Shown piece by piece: positions 37,452 through 45,979 of a DNA stretch of 64,000 nucleotides. A program made the translations under genes and the position numbers. The notes beneath the pieces were generated by a model, which did no database searches, had not been told where the DNA came from, and worked only from the letters and a program-made list of their open reading frames with translations. This stretch comes from Flavobacterium sp. W4I14 (GTDB taxonomy: Bacteria; Bacteroidota; Bacteroidia; Sphingobacteriales; Sphingobacteriaceae), in assembly GCA_030817875.1 (NCBI GenBank), contig JAUSZU010000001.1:930001-994000 (forward strand). The letters run 5' to 3'. Each line of letters opens with the position of its first letter. Position 1 is the first letter of the stretch.

Positions 37452-37473
37452 TTTTAGAGTGACTGTTCTAAAA
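37452..37473. promoter_or_regulatory. Operator-like 22-bp palindrome, site C
   Basis: Arms TTTTAGA and TCTAAAA exact, inner bases partly symmetric (GTGACTGT centre). It is 65 bp (start to start) from site B and 52 bp before the SDR start. Confidence 0.65.
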
Positions 37474-37525
37474 TTAAAAAAACAAGGATAGTATAAACAA
37501 TATATAACATTAAAATAAAATCAAT

Positions 37526-38305
37526 ATGGAAAATAAAGAACTGATCGGCAAGATAGCTTTGGTGACAGGTGGAACCAAAGGGATCGGTAAGGCGATCGCT
37601 GACAGGCTGGCCAAGGCGGGTGCTACCGTGGTCATCACTGCAAGGAATGCTCCGCCCGACAACAAATACGGTCACCATTTTATCAAAGGAGACCTTGCAA
37701 ATTCATCGGAAGCTATGCCGGTCATCAGCAGTATTCTCGAAAAATTCGGTAAAGTTGATATACTGATCAACAACATGGGCGGATCCAATAGTCCTTCGGG
37801 CGGCTTTGGTGTGCTTACCGACAAGCACTGGGAAGATGAGTTACAACTGAACCTGCTCGCCCCGGTCCGTATTGACAGGGCCTTATTGCCAGGCATGCTC
37901 GAAAACAAGAGCGGCCTGATCATCCATATCTCTTCGATCAGCGGCATATCACCTCTTTATGAATCACTCGGCGCTTATGCAGTAGCTAAGGCAGCGCTGA
38001 TCAATTACAGCAAAAGCCTGTCAAAAGAGGTTACACCTAAAGGCGTGCGGGTGCTTACCGTATCACCGGGCATGGTTAAAACGGAAACCATGAACACTTT
38101 CTTGGGCACGCTTGCAGAATCTGCAGGTACAACCATCAACGAGATCACCCAAAATTTAATGGCCAGCCTGGGCGGCATCCCTATGGGCAGGATGGCAGAT
38201 CCCAAAGATGTTGCTGAGCTTGTCGGCTACCTGGTATCTCCAAGAGCGTCATACCTGAGCGGCGCAAACTATGTAATAGACGGTGGAGCAATTCCTACCA
38301 TTTAA
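37526..38305 (+). CDS. SDR-family oxidoreductase
   Basis: 259 residues. Rossmann TGGTKGIGKAIAD, DILINNMGGSNSPSGGF, catalytic Ser in HISSISG and YAVAK (Tyr, Lys), VSPGMVKTETM, and C-terminal GGIPMGRMADPKDVAELVGY, SPRASYLSGANYVIDGG. Close paralogue of 40992-41774 and of the broken copy at 32320-32565. Two operator-like palindromes (B and C) lie directly upstream. NAD(P)H-dependent oxidoreductase of unknown substrate; probably de-repressed by the TetR upstream. A SnoaL-like gene follows 41 bp later. Confidence 0.93.
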   Translation: MENKELIGKIALVTGGTKGIGKAIADRLAKAGATVVITARNAPPDNKYGHHFIKGDLANSSEAMPVISSILEKFGKVDILINNMGGSNSPSGGFGVLTDKHWEDELQLNLLAPVRIDRALLPGMLENKSGLIIHISSISGISPLYESLGAYAVAKAALINYSKSLSKEVTPKGVRVLTVSPGMVKTETMNTFLGTLAESAGTTINEITQNLMASLGGIPMGRMADPKDVAELVGYLVSPRASYLSGANYVIDGGAIPTI

Positions 38306-38346
38306 TTTAAAATCAATTCATATAAATTTTTCTAAACATTAAAAAA

Positions 38347-38832
38347 ATGAATCAGTCAGCTTATAAGATCAGCAGTGAAAGAGAGATCGAAAATTTAATC
38401 GCGCGTTACACCCATCTTTTAGACAAGGGAGACCTTGCCGGAGTTGGTGCCTTGTTCGCACATGGCAGAATCGGTTCCCTTGGCGCCTATACAGATGGAG
38501 CGGACATCGAGTCTATGCTCAGATCTAATCTTCAGATCTATTCCAATGGCACGCCGCAAACCGCACACGTGACTACGAACACAACTATCCATATTAATGA
38601 TGAAGACTCCTCGGCGACCTCGAAATCATACCTCGTTATTTACCAGCAGGATACCGAGCGGTCATTTCCATTACAGGCGATCATGACCGGAACTTATGAC
38701 GACATTTTTGTACGCATTGACGGCAAATGGCAATTCAAAGAAAGAAGTCTTTCGATGGGCTTTGCGGGAGACCTGTCACACCACGCCAACCCAAATGGTC
38801 CCTCTGCCAAAATATTGAAGGACAATGGATAA
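38347..38832 (+). CDS. SnoaL-like (nuclear transport factor 2 family) protein
   Basis: 161 residues: INTF2-like start (EREIENLIARYTHLLDKGDL, AGVGALFAHGRIGS), followed by TTNTTIHINDEDSSATSKSY and FPLQAIMTGTYDDIF, DGKWQFKERSLSMGFAGDLS. This is the SnoaL_4 subtype used in bile-acid-like dehydration and aromatic hydroxylation partners. The 3' end overlaps the following truncated SDR by 8 bp (ATGGATAA). Probably co-transcribed with the SDR at 37526. Confidence 0.85.
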   Translation: MNQSAYKISSEREIENLIARYTHLLDKGDLAGVGALFAHGRIGSLGAYTDGADIESMLRSNLQIYSNGTPQTAHVTTNTTIHINDEDSSATSKSYLVIYQQDTERSFPLQAIMTGTYDDIFVRIDGKWQFKERSLSMGFAGDLSHHANPNGPSAKILKDNG

Positions 38833-39175
38833 TTTAAGAACTGCCCTGGTAACCGGTGCAAATAAAGGCATAGGATTGGCCACTGTCGAAGGGCTGGCAA
38901 GAGAGGGTTATAAAGTATGGCTGGGATCGAGGGATCATTCGCGAGGTCAGGCGGCTGTGGAAAAACTTCGTTCGAAAGGTCTGGATGTACACCTGCTTCT
39001 GATCGACGTCGCTAATGACAACAGTGTAAAAGAGGCTGCACGTGTTTTGAATGCGCAAACTGCATATCTGGATATCCTGATCAATAACGCTGGTGTAGCG
39101 TTGAACCTAAAAAGCCTGCCCAGCGATGAGCAAATAGACGTCATCCGCGAAACATTTGAGACAAACACTTTTTAA
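38825..39175 (+). pseudogene. N-terminal half of an SDR (carbonyl-reductase-like)
   Basis: 116 residues versus about 240 for the family. GANKGIGLATVEGLAREGYK, LILLIDVAND-like segment and YLDILINNAGVALNLKSLP are intact, then the frame stops right after RETFETNTF, where an intact SDR would continue into helix E and the catalytic Tyr-x-x-x-Lys. The following base run goes into the spacer before the next gene, so the 3' half has been deleted. It overlaps the upstream gene by 8 bp. It cannot be catalytic. Confidence 0.8.
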
Positions 39176-39194
39176 ACATAGATAGTATAAGAAT

Positions 39195-40199
39195 ATGAAT
39201 AACAAGAAAAATAAGCTCCTGGTTTATGGGGCAACAGGATATACCGGAAAAATTATTGCAGCAAGGGTAAAGAAGTTAAATATTGATTTTGAGATTGCAG
39301 GCCGGGAAGCCTATAAAACCCGGAAATTGGCAGAAGAATTGGCGGTTGGCTACCACATTTTTGATGTTGATACAGCATGCGCTTGGCAAAAAGCATTACA
39401 GGACAAAACGGTTTTGATTAACGCGGCGGGACCCTTTCAGTTCACGGCCGAGCAAGCGATGAGAGCATGCCTGAAAGCTGGTGTGCACTATCTGGATATA
39501 AGTGCAGAACTAGATACCTATCGATTGGCGCAATCTTTGGACAGTGAAGCTCGGGAATCCGGGATCCAGTTGATATCAGGTGCGGGACTTTTTGTAAGCT
39601 ATGACGCCTTGGTAGTATATCTTTCAAAATTAGTGTCAGAACCCCAATATCTGAAAGTTGGTTTCCGTCACTATGGTGGGTTCTCTAAAGGGTCTGTATT
39701 GAGTAGCAAGAACATCGCTGACTTAGGCATATTAGTCCGTAAAGATGGTGACATTATTAATAACACTAATCCAAAGCCGAAAATATTTTCGTTTGGTAAA
39801 GAAGAAGTTGAATGCATGCCTACCCCTCTAGGGGGAATTATCCTGAGCTATAAATCCACGGGAATTCCAAATATCGAGGAATATTTTTCCCTAAAACTGC
39901 CGGCCACAGAACTGCCGGATCTAACTGCCGAAAACCTGCCGGAGGGACCTACCAAAGAAGAAAGGGCAGCGGGGCGTAACGGGGTTTCTGCTGAGCTTAC
40001 TGGCAAAGACGGAAAAGTAGTAAAAGCATATGTAGATGCTCCTTCGGGCTATGACCTTACACCGCTTTCGGTTGTAGCAGTTGCACATCGCATCTTATAT
40101 GGCGACTTTAAAGTGGGCTATCAATCACCCGGCTCGGCATATGGTGAGGATATCATTAAAGACATCCCCGATACCTATTTAATCCACAATAATGCCTGA
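39195..40199 (+). CDS. Saccharopine-dehydrogenase-like NAD(P)-binding protein (trans-acting enoyl reductase type)
   Basis: 334 residues. N-terminal Rossmann (YGATGYTGKIIAARVKKLNI), INAAGPFQFTAEQAMRACLK and HYLDISAELDTYR characterise the saccharopine dehydrogenase-like/trans-enoyl-reductase group. A middle region GFRHYGGFSKGSVLSSKNIA and C-terminal GYDLTPLSVVAVAHRILYGD complete it. These enzymes reduce or carry out hydride transfer on lipid-like or polyketide-like substrates. No operator of its own was recognised; it begins 20 bp after the truncated SDR and may be in the same transcript as 37526. Confidence 0.85.
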   Translation: MNNKKNKLLVYGATGYTGKIIAARVKKLNIDFEIAGREAYKTRKLAEELAVGYHIFDVDTACAWQKALQDKTVLINAAGPFQFTAEQAMRACLKAGVHYLDISAELDTYRLAQSLDSEARESGIQLISGAGLFVSYDALVVYLSKLVSEPQYLKVGFRHYGGFSKGSVLSSKNIADLGILVRKDGDIINNTNPKPKIFSFGKEEVECMPTPLGGIILSYKSTGIPNIEEYFSLKLPATELPDLTAENLPEGPTKEERAAGRNGVSAELTGKDGKVVKAYVDAPSGYDLTPLSVVAVAHRILYGDFKVGYQSPGSAYGEDIIKDIPDTYLIHNNA

Positions 40200-40303
40200 C
40201 AAAAAAACATATAATTTTTTATCGTCCACAAGGACAAAAATCGCATAAAGAATATGGCCACATTCCTGATCAAACAAATCAACCAATAATTTTTTTTGTC
40301 AAA

Positions 40304-40325
40304 ATCTGAAACAAATGTTTTAAAA
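40304..40325. promoter_or_regulatory. Operator-like 22-bp quasi-palindrome, site D
   Basis: Arms ATCTGAAACA and TGTTTTAAAA with a 2-nt AA centre, ending 2 bp before ATG 40328. It shares 20 of 22 positions with site E. The closeness to the start means a bound repressor could block translation initiation-region transcription or that the true start is internal. Confidence 0.55.
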
Positions 40326-40327
40326 TT

Positions 40328-40942
40328 ATGAATATACTAATTGATTACAGAGGCTATTTCTCAGCAAATGAAAAGCCAGAAATAGTGGAAATAGGCGAAG
40401 CAAGCTATGTGTCTATTCTTGGGGAAGGAAGTCCTGGCACAGCTCTTTTTTATCAAAAGAAAGCTGCTATTAAAGAATTTGTTGCTTTCCTGGAGCAATA
40501 TTATGCTTCAACAGATTTTGCATTTTCGAGCAACGTTGTAGAAATATTCTACTGGTTTGATGAGAAAGAAGCGGGATATGTAGATATCGGTAATTTCTAT
40601 ACCACGGTAGATTTAGATCTGTTGAAGTACCGTATTGCGATCCGCATTCCAGGCTTTGTAAAAGCTGAAGCCATTCAAGAGTTTGGGCAAACATGCGATC
40701 TCCCTTTCGCAAAATTCTTTGAACACTTTACGTACACGGCAGGAACTTGTGTACAGCTTTTGCACAAGGGACCTTTTGCAGGAGAATTGCAAACGCTGCC
40801 TATACTCCAAAAATTTGCTACAGAGAATGGATTTAAGAAATCCGGAATGCACCACGAAATCCACTTGACCCACTTTGAATTGGGACAAAGTCAGGAGCAC
40901 TTGCAGACCATCCTGCGTGACCCGGTAATAAAACAAGACTAA
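40328..40942 (+). CDS. GyrI-like small-molecule-binding protein
   Basis: 204 residues: a duplicated GyrI/Rob effector-binding-like fold (YVSILGEGSPGTALFYQKKA; FYWFDEKEAGYVDIGNFYTT) ending with GMHHEIHLTHFELG and LQTILRDPVIKQ, the family's typical C-terminal block. No DNA-binding domain, so likely a ligand scavenger or hydrolase-like member of the group; some hydrolyse cyclopropanoids. Between sites D and E in the oxidoreductase island. Confidence 0.8.
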   Translation: MNILIDYRGYFSANEKPEIVEIGEASYVSILGEGSPGTALFYQKKAAIKEFVAFLEQYYASTDFAFSSNVVEIFYWFDEKEAGYVDIGNFYTTVDLDLLKYRIAIRIPGFVKAEAIQEFGQTCDLPFAKFFEHFTYTAGTCVQLLHKGPFAGELQTLPILQKFATENGFKKSGMHHEIHLTHFELGQSQEHLQTILRDPVIKQD

Positions 40943-40956
40943 ATTTTTTTAAATAA

Positions 40957-40978
40957 ATCCGAAACAAATGTTTCAAAA
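40957..40978. promoter_or_regulatory. Operator-like 22-bp quasi-palindrome, site E
   Basis: Core GAAACA AA TGTTTC is a perfect 14-bp palindrome; with flanks ATCC and AAAA it is nearly identical to site D. It ends 13 bp before the SDR start at 40992. Confidence 0.6.
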
Positions 40979-40991
40979 ATTATAATAAATA

Positions 40992-41774
40992 ATGGAAAAA
41001 TCAAATAATGAATTATCAGGCAAGATAGCCCTAGTTACGGGTGGAACGAAGGGGATTGGAAAAGCCATAGCAGATAAGTTGGCATCCAATGGGGCAACAG
41101 TTGTGGTAACGGCACGAAGGCCTCCCGAAGAAGAAAGCGGACATCATTTTATAGCGGCCGATCTGACCGAAAATAGCAATATAACTGAGCTAACGGGGAA
41201 AATCATCGAAAAATACGGAACGTTAGATATCCTAATCAATAATGTGGGTGGTACCTCCTCTCCGGCAGGAGGTTTCCAAATGCTCAGCGACGACGACTGG
41301 AACAGAGATATCGAACTCAATCTTCTGGCTTCTATCAGGCTGGATAAGGCTATGGTTCCAAAGATGATCGAAAAGAACTCTGGAGTAGTAATCCATATTT
41401 CCTCACTAAACGGCAAGATACCCTTGTACCAATCCAATTTCTCTTATGGTGTAATCAAATCGGCTTTAAACGCTTACAGTAAGACACTTGCCAATGAAGT
41501 TGCCAAAAACGGTGTTCGGGTAAATACTGTCTCCCCGGGAATGGTTAAAACAACAGCTATGGAAACTTTTCTGGAAAGCTATGCCCAGACTATAAACAAA
41601 ACCATGGCTGATGCTTCACAACAACTTATGGATAGCCTGGGTGGTGTGCCGTTGAACCGTTTGGCCGAGCCTGAAGAAATTGCCAATATGGTGGCTTTTC
41701 TGGTATCGGATGGTGCTAGTTACATTACGGGAGCTAATATGCTTGTTGATGGCGGTACATTTCCTGCTGTTTAA
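40992..41774 (+). CDS. SDR-family oxidoreductase (paralogue of 37526)
   Basis: 260 residues: TGGTKGIGKAIADKLASNGA, DILINNVGGTSSPAGGF, catalytic Ser in HISSLNG and YGVIK (Tyr, Lys), VSPGMVKTTAMETF, GGVPLNRLAEPEEIANMV and DGASYITGANMLVDGG. Very close to the SDR at 37526, indicating duplication. Site E lies directly upstream. It is followed within 20 bp by a relic of yet another copy. Confidence 0.93.
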   Translation: MEKSNNELSGKIALVTGGTKGIGKAIADKLASNGATVVVTARRPPEEESGHHFIAADLTENSNITELTGKIIEKYGTLDILINNVGGTSSPAGGFQMLSDDDWNRDIELNLLASIRLDKAMVPKMIEKNSGVVIHISSLNGKIPLYQSNFSYGVIKSALNAYSKTLANEVAKNGVRVNTVSPGMVKTTAMETFLESYAQTINKTMADASQQLMDSLGGVPLNRLAEPEEIANMVAFLVSDGASYITGANMLVDGGTFPAV

Positions 41775-41791
41775 TTACCCGTTAGTCTGTG

Positions 41792-41901
41792 AGGTCAATG
41801 AAAAATTTGGATCATTGATATTCTGGTCAATAATATGGGTGATTCTGGCAGTCTTTCGGGCGGGTTCGCAGCCCGTACCGATGATCTTTCACAGAAATTA
41901 A
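41792..41901 (+). pseudogene. Frameshifted relic of a further SDR copy
   Basis: After a one-base loss in the segment reading EKFGS, the +1 frame reads IDILVNNMGDSGSLSGGFAA then RTDDLSQKLN, matching DILINNMGGSNSPSGGF of the neighbours. Only about 35 codons survive, between the SDR stop and the inverted repeat. Confidence 0.7.
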
Positions 41902-41925
41902 ACTGTTTGAACACATAGAAAGAAT

Positions 41926-41965
41926 GTTTGTCAAAATGGCAACGAAACCGTCCATTTTGACAAAC
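41926..41965. repeat. 14-bp perfect inverted repeat
   Basis: GTTTGTCAAAATGG at 41926-41939 and CCATTTTGACAAAC at 41952-41965, 12-nt spacer. Too widely spaced for a usual terminator; it sits at the right edge of the SDR island and upstream of the DUF6263 relic, so it is an operator or an element-end candidate. Confidence 0.6.
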
Positions 41966-42014
41966 TTTAACTTTACAGTTTAGTTCATCTTTGTATTAAC
42001 ATAAATTAATCACA

Positions 42015-42817
42015 ATGAGTTATTGAAACTATATACCTTACTGGCTTACAACTCTGCATCTGATAGGATAGTCATCAAACTCAAAAAAGGTCAAAGCTTT
42101 ACTCAGCATATGTCGATAAAATGGCCGCTCCTCAGGATGTTATGGGTAAAGAAATCCCAACCTTAAATATTTTTGATGTTGAACATAAATTTGAGGTTAT
42201 CAATGTCATTGATAGCATTTATTCACTCAAGTACCTACAAATCTATATCAGGTAGATTGTTTGTCGATGGAGATTCTAGTTCCGCGGGTAAGGATCAGAT
42301 CTCGCCGGTGTGCAATGCCTTAAAAGGTAAATCTTATAGGGTTAACATGTCGAACACCGGTCGTGTTATAGCAACGTTCGGAGTAGATTTAACTTTAAAA
42401 GACATCGTTGCAAAAATGACGGATGTTCCGGAAGAGGTCAAGAAAGTGTGCGAAGCCACCTGCTGGAAAATTTTGGTGATAAAGGCATCAAGCTAAATGC
42501 CGAAATGGTGATGTACTTATATACCCGCCGAAATTAATAAGATAGGGGATAGTTGGAATGTTCACCGCAAAGGAGGAGATGATTTGGAAGAACCAAATAT
42601 CGAAGCAGTCTATAAGCTTGATAAAGTTTTAGAATTAGTATACTTTATCAGCGGTAAATCTAATTTGATAATGAACAGTGGTGATAAAATGGCAGAACTG
42701 GGCGGCATAAGGTATAACCTATCTGGTAACTGGAATTCTAGTGGTAAAATTGATAAAAAAACTGTAATGGTAATCAAAATCAAGATAGATCAGGATCTAA
42801 ATGCAACATCACAATGA
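42015..42817 (+). pseudogene. Multiply frameshifted DUF6263-like gene
   Basis: Pieces in different frames line up with a DUF6263 protein: VIKLKKGQSFTQHMS; DVMGKEIPTLNIF; HKFEVINVIDSIYSLK; GKSYRVNMSNTGRVIATFGV; DLTLKDIVAKMTDVPEEVKK; NFGDKGIKLNAEMVMYL; KIGDSWNVHRKGGDD; and RYNLSGNWNSSGKIDKKTVM up to the stop at 42817. Those are the family's ordered blocks (KLKKG start, DS.Y.L, GK...D, VPE, G..KIGDSW, Y.L.G..SG.I.ID..T). At least three frame changes make it non-functional. Confidence 0.65.
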
Positions 42818-43138
42818 ATGGGAACGCAAAAACTAAAGATGCCAAATTACCGATGTACCTCAAAGGTGTTATATTATTACAAACACCATTAATAAATGAC
42901 TAGGTGACGCTGTGTATTTCAGCGAAAGTGACCCTCTTTTCCCGGACCAGACTGGCTGCCTATTTGAATACCGGACGAAGCATATTGATCAAGCGCGATG
43001 TGAGTTGAAGATACCTCAAAATGTACAGGTAGCACCCCGTTCAGCCGCTTTACTATCTTAGACTAACTTTTGTTCCATCAATCTACAGCTCATGTAAACA
43101 TTTTCATGTGTTCTGCGATTAGGAAAACAACTTAGATA
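42818..43138. other. Gene-free stretch with a possible IS21-like end
   Basis: No intact frame. The segment around 42904-42960 (TCAGCGAAAGTGACCCTC) resembles the terminal repeats of Bacteroidota IS21-type elements, but no transposase is present. Confidence 0.3.
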
Positions 43139-43491
43139 ATGGCAAAAAAATGTATGTATTGGAAGATACCAAGATATTATGTAAATAATGGAAATGGTTC
43201 CGGTAGCGCAAAAAAAATGGAGTGACTATCTTTTCCAGTGTTAATGAATTTATGCTTAAGGATAAGCATGATCAGGCAGATCTGTTCCTTCTTGACATTA
43301 GATTGCCAAACGGATGTGGTTTAGGCGTGTGTGAAATGCGGAATATAATAAAAACTAAAAGATACCAGTACTTATGATGAGTGCATATTCCAATCAGAGA
43401 GAAGTAGTAGTTTAATGTAGCGCACAAGGGGAAACCTTTTGATATTTATAAACTGGTTGAACAGGTTGGCCGTAGTATTGACAGGAATTAG
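43139..43491 (+). pseudogene. Frameshifted single-domain response regulator
   Basis: Starts ATGGCAAAAAAA; a one-base gain in the A run splits MAKK from KMYVLEDTKILCK. Later pieces read HDQADLFLLDIRLPNGCGLG (receiver with the acceptor Asp), KIPVLMMSAYSNQREVV (in a second frame) and VAHKGKPFDIYKLVEQVGRS (conserved Lys-Pro) before the TAG at 43489. At least two frameshifts and a stop. Confidence 0.8.
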
Positions 43492-43933
43492 GTCAACTTT
43501 TTTACAGCCTGCAAATATTTTTACGGAAATTTTTGATGTGGGCTAATCTTCGTTACTAGATAGAAACTGAGTTTTTGGTGTCGGCATAATCGGTTTGATT
43601 TTATCGCCAGCAATATCAGCAATTTGATAAGTTGATCTGTCATCCAGGTAATAATACCTACCTCGATTTAGGTTGTGATCAGTATTGCTTATATTAAGAA
43701 TTCCGCTATAGAAGTTAGCTATATTTTTGATACATGTGTAACCTTCAGGCTGGATAGTTTGAGGCGAACCGTAAAGGCCTTAACCCTCAAAACACCGCAT
43801 ATGTTCTTTGCTATTCTAAAGTATATCAAACTGCAATTACTTTGCGCCATTTTATCCTTGTCACAATATATTTTCATATTCCCTATTCTGCAATGTCTAT
43901 AATATTCCTATATTGTTTCAAATTCATAAGCAG
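43492..43933. other. Promoter region of the tandem-PAS kinase, no gene
   Basis: 442 bp, AT-rich; the open frame at 43675-43902 has no supporting features. Confidence 0.5.
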
Positions 43934-45451
43934 ATGGACGAAACGCAAGCGGTTTTAGATAAATTTAAGGCATATGAGGAACGTGGCGCCGAACTAAAAC
44001 TAGAAGTCGCAGAACTTCGAAAACTGATGCGTTTACTTCAAAGTTCAGATGAAAAAAGTGCTATCTTAAGTTCTATAGTTGAATCGTCTGATGATGCAAT
44101 TATTAGTAAAGACCTGAACGGAATCATCACCAGTTGGAACAATTCTGCCCAGCGGATTTTCGGATATAGCGCAGAGGAAATGATCGGAACGCCGATACTA
44201 AAGCTGATCCCCTTTGACAGACAGCATGAGGAACCTAAAATTCTGGCCCAGTTAAAAAATGGAATAAGGGTTGACCATTTTGAAACGCAGCGCCTCCGTA
44301 AGGATGGCTCGCTGATTGATGTTTCCCTGACGATTTCGCCTATTTATAATGTTTCTGGTGCTATTATCGGCATATCAAAAATTGCGAGGGACATTACCCT
44401 TCACAGAAAAGCCGAAGTCGATGGACGCCGCCTTATGGCTATTATAGAATCTTCCGATGATGCGATTATCAGCAAGGACCTGAACAGTGTGATTACGAGT
44501 TGGAACGCCGCTGCCGAGCGTATTTTCGGCTACACTGCCAAGGAAATGATCGGTGAGTCTATTTTAAAGATTATCCCGGTTGACCGTTTTGAAGAAGAAC
44601 CTAAGATATTGGCGCAATTGCGCCAAGGCGTACGCGTTGACCATTTTGAAACCAAACGTCTGAGGAAAGACGGAACCCTGATCAATGTATCGCTGACAAT
44701 ATCGCCAATTAAAAACTGGGCGGGAGAAGTCGTAGGGCTTTCGAAGATAGCAAGGGACATTACCGATAAAAAACAGGCAGAAAGGAAAAAAGAAGAATTT
44801 GTAAGTTTTGTAAGTCATGAACTTAAGACACCCCTGACCTCTTTAAAATCCTATATACAGATTGCCCAGGCAAAAGCTGACAATCCTGATTTTCTTAAAA
44901 AAGCGCTTAATAAGGCCGCGCAGCAAAGCAAGAAAATGGAGAATATGATCAGTAGTTTTCTGCACATTTCACGGATTGAGGAGGGACATATCGGAATTGA
45001 AAAAACATCTTTCGATATCTCCGCACTGATCGCCCAAATAATTGAAGATGGTAACGTAACGGATCCCAGACATCATTTCTCTTACCATGGGGAGACTTCG
45101 TTAAAAGCGCTCGCTGACAGGGATAAAATCTCCATGGTATTGACAAACCTTGTCAGTAATGCACAGAAATACAGCCCTAATGGAGGTAACATCACGATAT
45201 CTTGCCATATCAAAGGCGAAAAGATCCACATCAGTGTCAAGGACGAGGGAATAGGAATATCGCTCTCTGATCAAAAGCATATGTTTCAAAAATTCTATAG
45301 GGTTGAAAGCGAATTGACTCGGCCGATTCCTGGATTTGGGATAGGCTTGTATCTCGCTTCTAGGATTGTGGAGCTTCACGACTCTTCCATTACGCTCCAA
45401 AGCGAACTAGGAGTTGGATCTACCTTTGCTTTTGACCTTGAGCTGGGGTGA
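43934..45451 (+). CDS. Tandem-PAS cytosolic sensor histidine kinase
   Basis: 505 residues from ATG 43934 (TTG-extended start at 43913 rejected). A coiled N-terminus (1-45) precedes two nearly identical PAS/PAC modules, about 46-157 and 168-279 (both ESSDDAIISKDLN, ITSWN, IFGY, EPKILAQL, RVDHFET, DVSLTISPI/NVSLTISPI), repeating every 122 residues. Then HisKA with His295 (SFVSHELKTPLTSLKSYI) and HATPase with N box TNLVSNAQKYSP and G boxes DEGIGIS and GFGIGLYLAS. No transmembrane helix. The 3' end is followed by no response regulator; the RR next upstream is a pseudogene (43139-43491), so its partner may have been lost. Confidence 0.93.
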   Translation: MDETQAVLDKFKAYEERGAELKLEVAELRKLMRLLQSSDEKSAILSSIVESSDDAIISKDLNGIITSWNNSAQRIFGYSAEEMIGTPILKLIPFDRQHEEPKILAQLKNGIRVDHFETQRLRKDGSLIDVSLTISPIYNVSGAIIGISKIARDITLHRKAEVDGRRLMAIIESSDDAIISKDLNSVITSWNAAAERIFGYTAKEMIGESILKIIPVDRFEEEPKILAQLRQGVRVDHFETKRLRKDGTLINVSLTISPIKNWAGEVVGLSKIARDITDKKQAERKKEEFVSFVSHELKTPLTSLKSYIQIAQAKADNPDFLKKALNKAAQQSKKMENMISSFLHISRIEEGHIGIEKTSFDISALIAQIIEDGNVTDPRHHFSYHGETSLKALADRDKISMVLTNLVSNAQKYSPNGGNITISCHIKGEKIHISVKDEGIGISLSDQKHMFQKFYRVESELTRPIPGFGIGLYLASRIVELHDSSITLQSELGVGSTFAFDLELG

Positions 45452-45610
45452 AGGTTTATTCATTCCAGGATTAGCATGTAGTTATTGCAGAGCCCTGTGA
45501 TCGTCCGCTTGGTTCGAACGAAACCTGTAAAGCTGCTCTTTGAAAAAAATGGTGCTGAAAAAATGAGACTGTTCTAATGCCATTGCCAGTGACTTAATAA
45601 ACTACTTACC

Positions 45611-45979
45611 TTATATAATGTAAAGCAGGGTTTTTCTGCTTTCTAGTCGAAGATAATAGTGGGTCCCATACCTGTATCTTTTAATCTGAATATCTACAAC
45701 GATACCGCTTTCGCCATCAGGACCAATTATATTATCTCCAATTTTAATTTCATCTAGCTGGTTGGATTTACTATTCCTTGGCAGAAACTTTGGCGCTGCA
45801 GTCTTCCGGCTACGGTTAGAATGCCTTTTTGTAACAGGAACATAAATAAAGGGATATCGAGTTTCAATACTAATTGTGTTGTCTTGTCCTGTCGGGATGG
45901 CATCTTTCGCTCTATTAGAGTGAAGTGAAAAATCCTGAAAGTTTTCTGTATCGCCTTTGTCCTGTGTTTGGCAGTTCAA
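45611..45979 (-). CDS. Hypothetical protein, 122 aa
   Basis: 122 residues, no signal. Two parts: a polar N-terminus with RYPFIYVPVTKRHSNRS, and a C-terminal beta-rich part IKIGDNIIGPDGESGIVVDI, QIKRYRYGTHYYLRLES, which looks like a small SH3-like barrel (GDxVxGPDG..G.V). Not identified. It sits in a gene-poor region and could be a relic itself; the C-terminal pattern makes me think it codes for protein. Confidence 0.4.
   Translation of the reverse strand: MNCQTQDKGDTENFQDFSLHSNRAKDAIPTGQDNTISIETRYPFIYVPVTKRHSNRSRKTAAPKFLPRNSKSNQLDEIKIGDNIIGPDGESGIVVDIQIKRYRYGTHYYLRLESRKTLLYII

Noticed and set aside
42900..42960. IS21-type terminal repeat
   Set aside because: Only a short resemblance, no transposase or second end seen.
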